DNA from: Phallus indusiatus
Taxonomy: Eukaryota; Basidiomycota; Agaricomycetes; Phallales; Phallaceae
Direction: 5' to 3'
NCBI GenBank assembly: GCA_027605045.1
Contig: JAQFWX010000004.1
Span: forward strand, 3,110,683-3,174,682
Length of the DNA stretch: 64,000 bases
Position numbers and translations under genes: made by a program. Within the stretch, counting starts at the first letter, position 1. The number at the start of each line of letters is the position of its first letter. Of this stretch, positions 44,103 through 56,102 are shown piece after piece. The notes beneath the pieces are model-generated. The model did not search any database. It was given only the letters and a program-made list of their open reading frames with translations, and had not been told where the DNA came from.

Positions 44103-46384
44103 ATTGATATCATAATATTTATTATCAAACCCTGAATATACGCCCGGCTTTTCAGCCCTTCCGGAACTCGGCGTATTGATCTCAATTGACACCTTCGTCT
44201 CAAACAAAGTGAGGAATACAGAATGTCTCATTGACAGGCTGGTATGAATACCGAAGGACCTAATATGTATATACGCGACGCGTGAAGCAAAAAGTTTGTC
44301 TCTTATCTTTACATAAAGAGTTTGGCCATATCCGAAACATGGATCTACATCAGCATCATTCCAGTTTATGTATTTATGTACAGCCTACATCGTCCTCAGA
44401 TGGGAGAACCCGACGAACAATATTGCAAGTCAATATAATATATTCAATTACATCTGACTCGGAAGGTCTACCCGCAACATTGAACAGCCTGTTATGCTCA
44501 CTTAAGGGAATACCCTTTTAGGCTTAACTCAATAAAAAGTAACAAGTCCGCCTATTGCTTTTCCAGTATTTCAGAAAGAGTGTTACTGTCAGCATCAAGA
44601 TTCAAGTTGGATTTTATTTTTTTCTCGCAATTTTCTCGGCAACAATCATGAAAACGGACTTTTTTGAAGCGGAGACCCAATCCATCACAGACCACGACAC
44701 CATGGCACTGAGTTCCAAGTTCTGCCTGTTATATCAACGGTGAGCCTTCTGGAATAAACAGAGTATAATCGGATTATAAATTTGTAGTCTCAGATGGAAA
44801 ATGAACAGACAGACGGTTCTATCTATTCCAACCTTATCCCGAAGCACAAGTTCAACCAGACTCCAAGGAGCATGTCGAGAGCACGGATGCGGAAAACTCC
44901 GGGAAAAACTCCCGGAGAGTGAAACGTTCAGTCAAAATGGAAAGGGAATTGGCATCGGATGCAGGTCCTAAATTTGCCGTCCATGATACATGCATCAAAT
45001 ATCAGTTGAAATGATATTAAAGGGCAAACGGGATAAAAGCGAATTGTGCGGACCTTGGAACTCCTTGCTTATCACGATGTTTCCAAGCCGTGAGGGCTTT
45101 CAAATCGCGCCACAACGCGATACTTTTAACGTACCTAGAAGTGTACCCAGGTGCCCAGGCCGCCTTTCTTTCTTTTCAAGTATTATGGGACCGTTGCCTG
45201 TGTTGTCGAGACTAAGCCGTCATCTCGCTATAGCTCTCACATGCTCCGCATTGAAGCTTACAGAGGGGTGGAGTGAAGAATGCAGACATATATGGACTAT
45301 CATGTATTGGTGATCGCTTCCTGACAATCAGGCTGGATATCAAAATCGGAGCCCCGCTTTTATCGTGCAGCCGCCAATATAGCCAAAGTCACACCGATGC
45401 GGGGGTGGGATGAAGTATTGACAAAAAAAAGCAGCATAAAGCTCGCTGCTGTGATGGATGTAGTCAGGGCATCGGTCCTTTGCTCTCCACCAATCAACAT
45501 TGAGCCTATTTCATTTGACTCCTTCCAGAAGTCATCGCTGACGATAAAGAAAGTGATACAATGGACGCGGAAGTTGCAATGAACGATATATCAGACACAG
45601 ATGGATTTTTCTGTAGTAGCCGACGCCAGAAATATATGTGACCGTAATCTCAGAGGTGCGCGAAACTAAAAGCTGAGGGGAAAATATGATGCTAAAAAGT
45701 AATGGGCAATTATTAAATACAGATGGGCTAGGTCCATGTGAATGACGCAGAAAACACAGCAAAGAAGCAAAGAAATGGGACAAAGACAGGAAAGAAAGAA
45801 AGGAGAGGGAAGGAAGCATAGAATAAAAGATGATCAAAGAAAGGAGTGTCTGAGAACGAAGGGGGTGCAAGTTAATCACCGGCAGAAAGGACATCGTTAA
45901 AAAGAAACGTTGAATTGTGAGACTTCGGGATGATTGCAGGTTTTTTCTTAAATAACCCCTCTTACTGATCGTTCTCGGGATGTCGTTGGACTCGACAGAG
46001 TCACTGCGATGTCAACATAAACTTAGGAGTTCCGAACAAAGACACACGTCAAATCAGAAATTATTGTTCTGATTGTTGCTCGCGGAAACAGGCTATGCGG
46101 AGATTAGTCAGCGCTCGGTATATGCGCCGGTCCGTCAAGCTTTTGCCAAAATTGATTATTTTTGTACCTTTCACCCGTTAGCAATTAAACTATTAGCCTT
46201 TTCTATTGTTTTTAGATTACATTTTAGCACCATTCCATATTCCCGGAAACTCCCAAATCATGTATATAAAAACTTTCTCTTTATCTTACAAATACAAGAA
46301 CAATGTTTCCCTCCTATTACTCCCTCTGAGCACACATCTGCTGATTCCCTTATCTTCCCTGTTCGCTCCTGAGGCGCACGTATC
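44103..46384. other. Long gene-poor stretch with coding-like debris
   Basis: No intact gene is supported. Pieces such as 44649-44740 and 45397-45582 read as short protein-like frames but carry stops and match no family I know. They may be remnants of an old gene or transposon. Confidence 0.4.
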
Positions 46385-46478
46385 ATGATTTCAAAACCGG
46401 AAATCGCTGCCACACTAGAAGCTTCGGAATCGAGTTTGAATCTGGTTACAGCTGCCAGTGGCTATGACAAACTTGAAG
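46385..46478 (+). CDS. Orphan first exon, possibly a truncated gene
   Basis: The ATG at 46385 opens a 31-codon exon (MISKPEIAATLEASESSLNL..GYDKLE) that ends at a strong donor GAAG/GTGAGT. Its upstream sequence is pyrimidine-rich like a fungal 5' leader. I could not find a following exon before the convergent lectin gene at 46846. The simplest reading is the 5' end of a gene cut off by rearrangement at the edge of the duplicated block; a chance frame is also possible. Confidence 0.3.
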
Positions 46479-46845
46479 GTGAGTTGGTGGACCATACACC
46501 GACGTCTGTACAACACTCAAAGGTTCATATATGCGCTTCTGTTCCCGAGTAGAGGACCTTTTTTTAGATATCCGTTATTTTCCTATCTGCCAATAGTCGA
46601 TAATATCTAATCGTTTTCTTGAATTTCCTTGCACTGCCCTGTCCGTGGTGCCGTCCATGTAACCAGACACAGTATAGATATTTTTAATTACGTTTACCTT
46701 CGCCTCCGACTTCCTATTGAGCGACGCAATAGATTAAAACCTCTTTTGTAAATCAAACTTAATCAGACGAAAATTCGTGTATTTTTTACACTCTTGGAAA
46801 GTACATTTGGACATTTATTTGCAAGAAAACTGACGTTCCGAAACT

Positions 46846-47713
46846 TTAGGCCCATGCCTTGGAAGCGAAGAAAGACAATCCGGAGATACCAGCTGTAATC
46901 CTGGTGAGCTACACGAAAAAAATTCAGAAAATATTTGGTCTTACTTTGTGCACCTTCGGTTTGAACACCAGCAAGGCCTATAACACCAGAAGCTTGGAAA
47001 TAGCTACCTTGATCGGCCTGGTCGCCGTTTCCCAAAGGCTATAACCAGCATATCAATAAGTGTGCTTTTGTTATGAAATCAGGGAGTTCACTCACGCCGA
47101 CGACGCGGACTTGACCAGATTTCTTGTTCGCAATGACAATCGTGATTTGATTGAGTAAACCCTTTTTATAATAAGCGTTGGGACCGGCTTTTCCAACAAC
47201 ACTAGTGATCACTTCGTCGGCTGAACAGTGTTCAGAATTCACGGAAATTTTGGGACAATATCAAAATGCCTCACCTGAAATGCTGATTGTGGTAGCACTG
47301 CCGCCAGACTGAGCACCATGGTTAATGGTGGTGGTTGACCCAGAGACAAGGTTGTAGGTAACATTGATAGCGTCGACCTGTGCTTCATGAGCCACAAAAG
47401 GTAATGATGGAAGCAAATCTACATACAACCCAGCCATGGCGGACGACGCTATATGTAGTGACACAGTAAATGTTAAAAAAGGAGGGTCGGAGAAGAAATA
47501 TCAAACACTTGCATTTGAGAAATGGGATTATCGACCACGAGGTTTTTCTCTTTAGGCCATCCGACTGAGTGATAAAAATTGGTTTTAGATTTTTGATGGG
47601 CTCGTTCGTATACGAGCCTGGAACGTACGAGTCTGAAGATCATCGAATCTATCGCCCTCAGAGCCACCAAAAATTGCACCTTGAACAAGAGCAGAGTCAG
47701 GAGTGTGCAACAT
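46846..47713 (-). CDS. Jacalin-like lectin domain protein, right copy
   Basis: Six exons on the minus strand, with splice sites and phases equal to those of the plus-strand copy at 7507-8408. The product is about the same length (near 168 residues). It starts MLHTPDSALVQ and shows IFGGSEGDRFDDLQT, VDAINVTYNL, DEVITSVVGKAG and ISGLSFFASKAWA. GG..G..FDDL is the beta-prism opening of jacalin-related lectins. No signal peptide is seen, so it is probably cytosolic. Replacements relative to the other copy are spread through the protein while the frame is kept, suggesting that both are functional and old. It lies 694 bp downstream of the GLTP gene on the same strand. Family assignment is by motif only; carbohydrate binding is inferred. 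Confidence 0.62.
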
Positions 47714-47830
47714 AATATCAAGTTCTGAAGATGAATATAGATGTAGAAATGTTAAATGACCGGTGGCCTGGGGTTTTCAAGCAAAGTTTGACTTGCTTAA
47801 ATACAAATTTGCGACTGCATTTACTTTCCA
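47714..47830 (-). promoter_or_regulatory. Lectin leader/promoter, counterpart of 7391-7506
   Basis: Matches the plus-strand copy's leader, with TATTTAAG (minus strand, 47803-47796) about 83 bp before the start codon. Confidence 0.5.
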
Positions 47831-48407
47831 GGTTATTCTCGACAAGTCCACTTTCCCGCACTAAACCTTCTTTTCCTCGTGGATTGCGCCATTGAGGGTA
47901 TGTGTCGTGTTGGAAAAAAGGAAGATCTAAAATGAATCTGATGTGTCAAGCTCCACATGGGCTCATTGAATGAAGCGGACCCCCCCTCAATGTGATACTA
48001 TGGCTGAGTTCAATCCGAAAGTGTAGGAAAATCTCGGCAGTGCCAATAAAGATTGCATTTAAGAAGAAGAAAAAAAAAACTTGAAACCAGAGGGTCGATC
48101 TGATTTTGACACCAATGAACCTAAGCAATCACCGATGTCGTTATGTCATCTGAACCTTAAAGAACATATGGGCCGCGGGTGTGTTGAAGGAAAAAAGGAC
48201 GATTTGAATTTTTGAAGAAAAAAAAGACATCACGAGTTCGCACGACGGTCGAATTACGAGACGAACAGAGAAGAGTCTAATATCATCTAGACGTCAGATT
48301 TAGATGAGATAAAACGGTATGTTCTGTTCATTGTTTCATTGTTTCAATTGTACAATTGATCGTCTTCCGAGCGATGTCGGAGCGAAATGGAAGCGTGGCG
48401 TTATAAT

Positions 48408-49343
48408 CTAAACAGAAGCACCACCATAAGTGCCACTGGCATAGAATGCATTCATCCTCGTCAAAATCACATCCAACGAATTTAACCATGGGCCGAATTC
48501 CGCGTCTACTTTGTCCTTGGGTCCCAGCTTAGCATAGAAATCGCTACGGTAAGGACAAGCCTTCATGGCCAGCTGATTTAAAGATGAGAAATGCAAGACT
48601 TTCGAAAAAATCAGGTGTATGTACAACGTACTGAGAATACTGGTCTAACCATGATGCCGTGATACTTCTTCAACGTCGCCTCATATGACTTGTTAAAACT
48701 GACAGTCAATTCTTCATTAACGTCGGCCTGAGAGTTCTGGAGAGCTAATTTGGTGAAATTCAACCCCCTAGAATGGAAGATCAATTCAAATAAACACAGA
48801 GTTTTAAGGTAAGATGAAAGATGAGTACAAAAATAAATGATTCTGTTCCAAAGAGGGGCATACCGAAGAAGCCACATAAGACCTTCAGTAGCGGTATTCT
48901 TCTTCTCGGCTTTCTCATTGATGACAAGTTTCTCGAGAGTATCCGATAACGTGGGTGCTGCATTGTATCTAGTTCTGACTTTCTGAAAAGAGAACAAACA
49001 ACAACCCCAGGAGGGTCAATCGGTGGAAAATGGCCCTGCAAGTGACAGCCACATACGGTAATGTTTCCATTCATGTCACTTTTCACTACTGAGAAAGTTG
49101 TCGATCCAAGCAAATCTTGTGTTAACGTGTTAGAAATCGATATTGGAACAAGACGCATCACGCATCCTCGTACCAAACAGGCTAACGAGCCCTTCCGCCG
49201 CCTCCAGGAACGCTACGGTATCGACCCCGTTATCCGAAACAGGCACGTCTTTGAAGCTCTAGACAAATATCAGCGTTACTCAATTCTGCGGGGCACATGC
49301 ATTAAAGGCTTACTCTTTTGATTGTGTCGAAATACGTGGCCAT
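48408..49343 (-). CDS. Glycolipid transfer protein
   Basis: Six or seven exons give about 197 residues, close to the usual 200-210 of GLTP. The start ATG is at 49343. Readable blocks are MATYFDTIKRSFKDVP, GVDTVAFLEAAEGLVSLF, DLLGSTTFSVVKSDMNGNIT, KVRTRYNAAPTLSDTLEKLV, NEKAEKKNTATEGLMWLLR, GLNFTKLALQ, YEATLKKYHGIMVRPVFS and MKACPYRSDFYAKLG. The residues that hold the sugar headgroup in human GLTP (Asp48, Asn52, Lys55, Trp96, His140) have clear equivalents here: Asp52, Asn56, Lys59, Trp95 and His134. The protein should bind and move glycosphingolipids between membrane faces in the cytosol. A decayed second copy is at 6010-6825. Neighbours on the same strand are the orphan gene upstream and the lectin downstream; all three were duplicated together. 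Confidence 0.92.
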
Positions 49344-49724
49344 AGTGATGCGGTGTTCAGGAGAAGGTTTGAGATAAGATCAATCAACAATCACGAAGTC
49401 ACACTGGTCACATTTGAATTCAGACTGTCGCATAGTTGACGGAAAACCCCGATCACGCTTAATTTGAGCTTAAATCTGACTGAAAGAGAGATGAGATTTC
49501 TGATACTGTGTTTGGTATGCTAATTCCGCAAAACAATGGAAATGTTCGACAGGCTCGAGAGAAGATGGTAAAACAGAGAAAGGAAAAACATGCGAGAGGT
49601 CATAAGGTGGTGTATGGAACCGCAAAGGTGTGGGGTAATGTTCCTGAACAAATCAAAAACCTTATTTAACGAAGCAAACCCGTGGCGAAATTAGACGTAC
49701 ATATTATGTTCTTAGAAGAGTGAA

Positions 49725-51211
49725 TCAGGTATTCATATCATATAACTTCTTGCGATGCGTTCTTCTGTTCCTCGCGGCCACATTCCGTTTGTCTATATCT
49801 AGTTTATCAGTGACAGCAGAAGCCAACGGTGGCCGTAAATTTTCTTCCAGAATGTCTAGAATCTGCACCGTTTCATCTGATCTTACGGTGATCGGATAGC
49901 GTTGTTGACACCTTTCACAGAAATGAGTCGGTCGTTCCCATAGCTCCTCAGTGATTGCCTATAATCGATGGAAAAAAATTGTGAATTGGTCAAAAATGGA
50001 AAACTGCAAACAAACAATGTCCGTACATCATTGCCTTGATTAGCCAAAGCCGACTCTATGATTGTCATCATTCTGAGCCGGCTAGCCATACCAGTCGACC
50101 CAGGCTTGATGCCGCAAACACCTCGCTGTAGAAGCACTTCCGGATCCCATGAGACTATCACAGACCAGGGTACACCGAGAAAAGCACGAGCACGGTTGCC
50201 GGTTTTGAGACTTTTATCTTTACCAAACAGACACCTGATACATTTTTGCATATCTTCTACTGACATGGGAGGACGCATATAGGGTCCGATAGGGCTTTCC
50301 AAGGTGTCTCCTGTGGCCGACTGAAAAGGAACGTTGAGACCATTGAAAGAAGTTTCCTCCACTTGCTTCGAAATCGTGTCAGGCATTTCAATTTGGGCTG
50401 GTACCTTCGTTTCCGTCACGCTTCCAAGCGGTTTCGGTTCATATTCATTTTCTGAAGGCGTCCGTGGAGGAGTTAATAAGCAATGCTTATGATTAACAGG
50501 GACCAAGAGAAGATCGCTCCGAGGGCTGGACACAGAGTTTCCAGAAGAGGCCATCGATGAAGAAGAAGCAGATCGTGAAACAGCAGACCCAATCCATAAA
50601 CCAGACTGACGTCGACGAATAGCAAGACGTAGATCTTGTAATGCCATTATGCGTTCGTTTGCACACCTTTCTCTTTCTCTCTCGGCGGCCTGGAGAGCGG
50701 TGATGGCATTCGACAGCAGGTCTTGCGCGGCCTTCTTCTCCTTCTCCGCAGTAAGACGACATTGAACAAGGTAGGTGTAGCGTTTCTTCATGAGGTTTTG
50801 CCGGTGGAAGTTGCGTTGCCGAGTCTGTTCCCATTCACAACGTAATTCTGATAACACGAAGGACACGGTACGCTGTACAAAACCAGGAAAGCTGTCCACA
50901 AACTGAAAGTTGACAGGTTTAAAGGATGGCTTAGAATGTCCTAGAGTATGTGAAGATGTGCCATCGCAAACAGTGGGCTGAGAAGAAGAGCCAGGGGAAT
51001 CAGTAGAGCGTTCGGTGTCAGTGGAATTTTCAAAAGACTTCGAGGGTTTAAGGTCGCCAGAAACAAGTTGTAGAACTTTATCTCGTAGCACAAGATGCCA
51101 ATCTTGAATGGGTTTAATGAATTCTTCTTCCAATCTTGGCACGTTGTATGGTAGAACGAATGGTACATCCGTATCCAACTCCATCCGATGGAGACCGGTA
51201 TTTTGAGACAT
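49725..51211 (-). CDS. Uncharacterised protein with coiled coil and C-terminal Cys motif
   Basis: Two exons, 51211-50027 and 49958-49725, give 472 residues. I do not recognise the family. The N-terminal part has VPRLEEEFIKPIQDWHLVLRD and, after a Ser-rich linker, FPGFVQRTVSFVLSELRCEW. A charged coiled-coil segment follows near residues 140-205 (MKKRYTYLVQ.., AEKEKKAAQDLLSNAITALQ, ERERCANERIMALQDLRLA). A Ser/Pro-rich linker leads to a basic block with MQKCIRCLFGKD, and the last exon carries THFCERCQQRYP. The two CxxC-type pairs could bind one zinc ion together. Length and composition suggest a nuclear or cytosolic scaffold; no function is claimed. The 3' end was copied to 4840-5480. The start ATG at 51211 follows from the long open exon; the frame continues upstream only through a GTG. 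Confidence 0.72.
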
Positions 51212-51937
51212 GGGTATCACGCTTCATAAGAAAAGAAAGAAAGCTGAGAAAATTGACGTGGTTGTCGAAGAAAAAATGAATGAATTGGTTGAAAAGATCT
51301 GGTCTGTTGAAAAAGAGAGGGTTTCCGATTACGTAACGGTCACTAGCGCCGACACCAGCAGGCTCTTCCTAGTCTTTTCGCTCTGCAAAGCAAAGTTTTA
51401 ATCAACACGGTTATTCAAGCTTCAAGATTGATTTATCTATCTCCCTTTTTTCAGCCGGGTGCTTTTTACCTTGTCTTATCTTCGACTTCGAAGGACCTGG
51501 TCACTGCTTAAGTGCCGTTCCAAGCTTTACAACCAACCTTACGGCCAACAATGACAGCCTTAATATCTTTAAAAACCGCAACCCTTTTAGAGCTTATAGC
51601 TATGGTACAAAATTCTTCAGTCTCCAAGATTTTCCCACAATGCATTCTCATAACTGCAATAGATAGTCGGATCTAGTGAGGATCAATGGTTTTTTTTGCC
51701 TGAGTGTCTTCTTTCGATGGTATACGACTTCGCTGACAGGTAAAATTCCTAGCATATCCAAATTTCTCTTCTGCAATGAAACCATCTTGAACCAGGCCCC
51801 TCAAGGGAGTGGCAAGATTCCCAGCGTCATAGAAAATAGACGTTTCTTCCTAAGGAACAAGTGATGCATGACGCCCAAGCTCAAGTTTGAACTTTGGCAT
51901 ATTAAGCTTCAACAGCAGTTGAACCAGGTTGCCTCAT
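51212..51937. other. Intergenic stretch left of the second foldback element
   Basis: Short frames only (51210-51401 and 51676-51864), without domains. The first overlaps the promoter of the minus-strand orphan gene. Confidence 0.5.
51933..51937. repeat. Putative target site duplication, left
   Basis: CTCAT, repeated at 52951-52955 directly outside the right inverted repeat. Five bases could match by chance. Confidence 0.5.
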
Positions 51938-52071
51938 TACGGTTGCCGAGGAGTATCAGGTCTGTTTTTTTTCAAAAGCAGGTGCCGCGCCTCGGTTAAA
52001 TGCTGAGAAATACACACGTGATCAGATTTAGGTCATACAGAATCAAAAGGGCCAGATTAGGGAAGTCTCGG

Positions 52072-52124
52072 TAGCCTAGTGGTTAAGGCGGGTGAAGCTG
52101 AGTATAGGTCGCCAGTTCAATTTT
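52072..52124 (+). other. tRNA-like segment, left arm of element 2
   Basis: TAGCCTAGTGG (52072-52082) fits the tRNA A box exactly, within a D arm GCCT..AGGC that can pair. AGTTCAATTTT (52114-52124) is a degenerate B box. The starts are 42 nt apart. The T and acceptor stems do not form, so it is not a working tRNA gene. Confidence 0.55.
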
Positions 52125-52760
52125 TTGCATTCACCACTTTTTTGAATAAGTGACTAGTAAGCTGTACTTCGGTATTATTACTAAATCAAAAAGAATTGAG
52201 ATGTTAGTAACGTTACACGCCCAGCTGGACTCCAGATTTGTTTCACCTTGTCGAGTTGCCGTTCAGGAATCAGCAAAACATAGAAACAAAACAATCTATT
52301 TGATGCTACCTCAGAAGTTTGGGTTTAGCGCCGACAACTAGATACAAGCCTGATTTGGAGCTAAACAACATCGAAATGACGTTGACCTCTGCAGCTGAGC
52401 GTGTAGAGGTATTTTGGAGTGCTTTCTCTCTTTTGTTATTATTTTCATTGAGTTCATTGAGTTGTTGAGAAACCAGAAGGGGTGAATAAAATTCTGAAGT
52501 TGTTATTCAATTTGTTCACATATATCCAGTATTATACACAACACCCTTGTTGTCAGTTCTCAATGCTTATTTCAAGATCATTGTCCCGGAGGATATTAGT
52601 GAATATCTCCACTTTTTTCACTTTTCACAAGCAGTTTTATCATCACCTTGCAATATATATGTTTCAAAAATTGGCGATATAGCTATTAATCAACAGTTTA
52701 CCTAGAGTAATTGAAAGAAAAAAGATGCTAGCCATTCGGTCCAAAAATTGGTGGACGCAA

Positions 52761-52815
52761 AAAATCGAACCGGCGACTGATGCCTAATTTCACCAGCCCT
52801 TAACCACTAGGCTAA
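52761..52815 (-). other. tRNA-like segment, right arm of element 2
   Basis: On the minus strand TAGCCTAGTGG (52815-52805) and GGTTCGATTTT (52771-52761) form A and B boxes 44 nt apart. The B box is better preserved than in the left arm. Confidence 0.55.
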
Positions 52816-52950
52816 CGAGGCTTCCCCTTTGTGATTCTTTTGGTTCTCTATGACCTAAATATGGTCACGTGTATTTCTCAGCATTTATTTAACCGAGGCG
52901 CGGCACCTGCTTTTGAAAAAAAACAGACCTGATACTCCTCGGCAACCGTA

Positions 52951-52955
52951 CTCAT
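52951..52955. repeat. Putative target site duplication, right
   Basis: CTCAT, equal to 51933-51937. Confidence 0.5.
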
Positions 52956-55900
52956 CTTCCAAACCTTCTCTGTATACGAGAACACCAATTTTGAAAATAA
53001 GCAAGTTTTGACTCGGATGAACAGACTGTTGTTAGGGCTAGTACGTATAAAGGTTACGCATTGCTGAGACATTACTTATTAAGTGCGTTAACGTGCCTTC
53101 ACCTTACTTCTTATTGATTGCTTCGGCTTTCCTCCACGTCAAATCTATATCTTCTCTCTTTCGGAGGCTCTGGACCAAATTTGATATTGAATATCGACGC
53201 ATCACCTTGCCCCGCGAGAGGCCGTACCAGTTTCAAGGTCGTTATGTTCAGCGCTTTGCTCAGATCGTAGACTGTACGTGTTTAAGTACCCGACGTAAGT
53301 TCTTTATGATATCTTGTATGTTATCAGTTTACGAAAAAAATCTCTTATCCGTTCCGCAGATACACAGTTCCTTTGTCTTGCGAACTGCAGTCATTCCTAC
53401 AAGGTTTTGTCCGTATATGATCGTACTGAGATATCCATAAGAGACCTAGTGGGCTAAATTAAATTACGGCACGAATACGGTATAGTGCTGAACCCTGCAA
53501 TTTCGTACAAGAATTCTTCAAAATCACCGGGGCTTTTGGCAAGGCCATTTAAACACACTCTACCAAGCTTAGGTGACGATCAAATAAGACACGTAAAAAT
53601 GATTTACGAAAAGAGACAAAAGAAGCATCCTCAAATCGGTTTGGAGCTCTCTAACCGCCTTCAGTGATCTTGAATCCCATTACTTATTAAATCGTAGAAC
53701 GTGATAAACCGCCGAACTGAAAATTTTCGGCGTATCCAAGATAAATATGAATAACAAAAATTCCAATCGTTTTCTCCTCTACTGTCCCTCATCTTATTTA
53801 CGGCAAGACAACAAAGAAAAAACAAATTGTAATTCGGGTGAACAGGTCGCGCACCGCAGGATATTTTGTACGGAAATAATATTGAGTATCCTTTAAATAT
53901 AAGATTGCTGTTAAAATACTAAACCCCAAATCTCCAGATTTTACTGAAGCACAATATCACCTTTTGAGGCCTTGATTCGTGGACGATCATGCTGCAAGAC
54001 CTGCAATGCTTTGTCACTGGTGTTGTGTGACATAAATGATTTTCCCCTGAAAACCAAAGGGTAATGATTTGAGTAAATTATCCGAGGCGGCCGAATCTGA
54101 TAAGAAGGGCAGAGAACAATCCCAACACCAATCCTTTAACTCCGCGGTCTCCGACCCGCACAATGTGAACAAAGTAAAAGGTCCGGAGATTTTTCCACAC
54201 CTCGGCAGCAATCATCTTCGCTGAAACCCAAGTTCCGAGGACACCACAGAAACGTTTGTTTCGGAATTCACTCATGCTCGTTCAATGAACCAAAGCGAAA
54301 ATATATACTAACCGAGATTATCCTTAGCTCAGTCTGTGCCTACCAGAGTTTTGGGTTTCGGTGAAAGCAGCGCGTATGTAAAGCCAAACCGCAGCAGCAG
54401 ATCTCCTTCCGGGTCTCTCACGTATAAACATAGTAGCCATAAACTATACAAAACAAGGTCTTTGAATTTTACTCCCGTAATAATTTTCGATCGCCGAGCA
54501 CGTCCTCGAGGCTCTGTGTCATGGCCCCATCACGATCGGAGAGTCGGATGAAGATTGAACCACGAAAATACAATTTGAATTGAATTCCAAGGCGGACCGT
54601 TTTCGACCTATGGGCCCTTTGGAGCTCATAATTCTTAATCAGGCGATGGCCCGGCATAAAATAGAGGAGCTGCGTGCATCCAAATGCATCCATGTAATAT
54701 TTAATTACATACAAACGAAGTCTCCGAGTCCCTAGAATTTTGAACTGTCCCTGCATGACTGAAGTTCCTAATAGTATCAGGAAGAGCCTGATTATCTATG
54801 ATCAGCTGGTCAACCGAACACCAAACGGAACCCTTAATTAAGGACGTTGGGCATTCATTTCACACGTTCGGTAGTTGAATCCGCGTGCTGCAGCGGGAGA
54901 GAGCTCGATAAACGATCTCCGCTACCGTAAGTTCTGAGAGGTAGGATCTGCCTCGAGGTTCACAGCTTTCTCGACCTTGGATTGTTTTTTTCGCCGTCAA
55001 TCTAGAATATCTCGGAATACATGTGACTGACATAGCCAAGGCACTTTTTACTGTGTGCACAGCGCCATGTCGGACAATCTAGATAGCTCAGAGCTTGAGG
55101 CCAGGCCGTGGCTGAGTTCAAGCCAGTACCATCCATTTTTGACACTGGCAATGCGTAAACGTTTACGATCTGAGAAGGGAAAAGCACATGCTACATTTGC
55201 AAATAGTTGTGTGTTGAACTTTCTAAGCTTTCGTTCTTAAAAGTAAAATTTAATTAATTAAGATGTCTGCCAGACGTCATTCTCAAAATATATTTGTACG
55301 TACTAATTTTTGAATGCTCGCGTATGGAGACTCCAGAACTAAATAGGACAGGATTTCTTCCGTAGTTTTAATGGGCGTCCATCGATCTCGATATCGGACA
55401 AGATTAGCGTGGCGGTTCGCCAAAGGCTTCATGTCCGGAGAAAAAAAAACGTGTTAGAAGGTGTTCCTATTTCTCAGGTCTGGAAGAACAGAATTGTCTA
55501 TTCCTTCTCCAAGGAAAGATTAGATACTCTGTAAATCCTCGTCTGAGAAATTGATGCACATATATGTACATCATTCTTAGCATTATAATCCAGTTCGTTC
55601 ACCAAAAGTCCACCATTTGCTATTCGGGATTGTGACTTAGCCCCTTGGTTTATTCTGACCGTTCTAAAGTATGCTAGCGTGCCTGGGACTTACACATGTA
55701 ATACGAAACCCGGTTTTGCCTAAGGGAAAGAAAACGTGGCAGAAATAAGTATATGCGGGGGGCATGACACGAGGGGCCAAAGGAACACGCCTTTCAAATC
55801 AACCCTGCATGAGGGAGAGAATGAGCCATAATGAGGGACAGATCTTTTATCTCGGTTAACCACATAATGTGGTCATGAAATGCGCGCCTTATATTTCCTA

Positions 55901-56102
55901 TGGAAATACCTTCCTATATTTGGTTACTGGAGGGGAAAGGGAGGAACGGGGGAAAACGTACTTAAGGAAGGAGAATGAACACTGTCGTTTCTCCACTTCC
56001 AGATCATTCCTCGAGGTATCAAATCACTTTAACAAGGTAAGAGTCCTTACCTTGGCTTTCGCATCCTCATCCTTACCGAACTTGAACTTCTGTAGTTTCA
56101 TC
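52956..56102. other. Gene-poor stretch of about 3 kb
   Basis: Protein-like fragments occur at 53093-53440 (RRLWTKFDIEYRRITLPRE..), 53485-53667 and, on the minus strand, 54078-54275 (MSEFRNKRFCGVLGTWV..). None has a recognised family or a convincing exon chain. They may be remnants of duplicated genes. The far right, near 55900-56100, is the leader of the small secreted peptide gene. Confidence 0.4.

Larger units (their letters stand above)
46846..50260 (-). repeat. Inverted segmental duplication, right (intact) copy
   Basis: Source-like copy of 4840-8408, with all three genes intact. The far boundary within the orphan gene is approximate; the end beyond the lectin stop was not detected. Confidence 0.85.
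51938..52950. mobile_element. Second foldback element with ~210-bp terminal inverted repeats
   Basis: The element begins TACGGTTGCCGAGGAGTATC and ends with its reverse complement. Arms at 51938-52140 and about 52745-52950 match closely with small indels (for example TACACACGTG against TACACGTG, and an extra TAAA in the right arm). The flanks carry a 5-bp direct repeat CTCAT (51933-51937 and 52951-52955), a possible target duplication. The 600-bp interior has no coding capacity. Each arm ends internally in a tRNA-like A/B-box segment. The termini are unlike those of the element at 3125-4066, so the two belong to different families. Superfamily is uncertain because a 5-bp duplication is not diagnostic. 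Confidence 0.8.

Noticed and set aside
52072..52140. A possible functional tRNA gene
   Set aside because: The A box and D arm look right, but the T stem and acceptor stem do not pair and the same sequence recurs inverted as part of a transposon arm.
54014..54275. Minus-strand protein-like frames in the gene-poor zone
   Set aside because: They overlap in different frames and show no recognised motif or exon chain.
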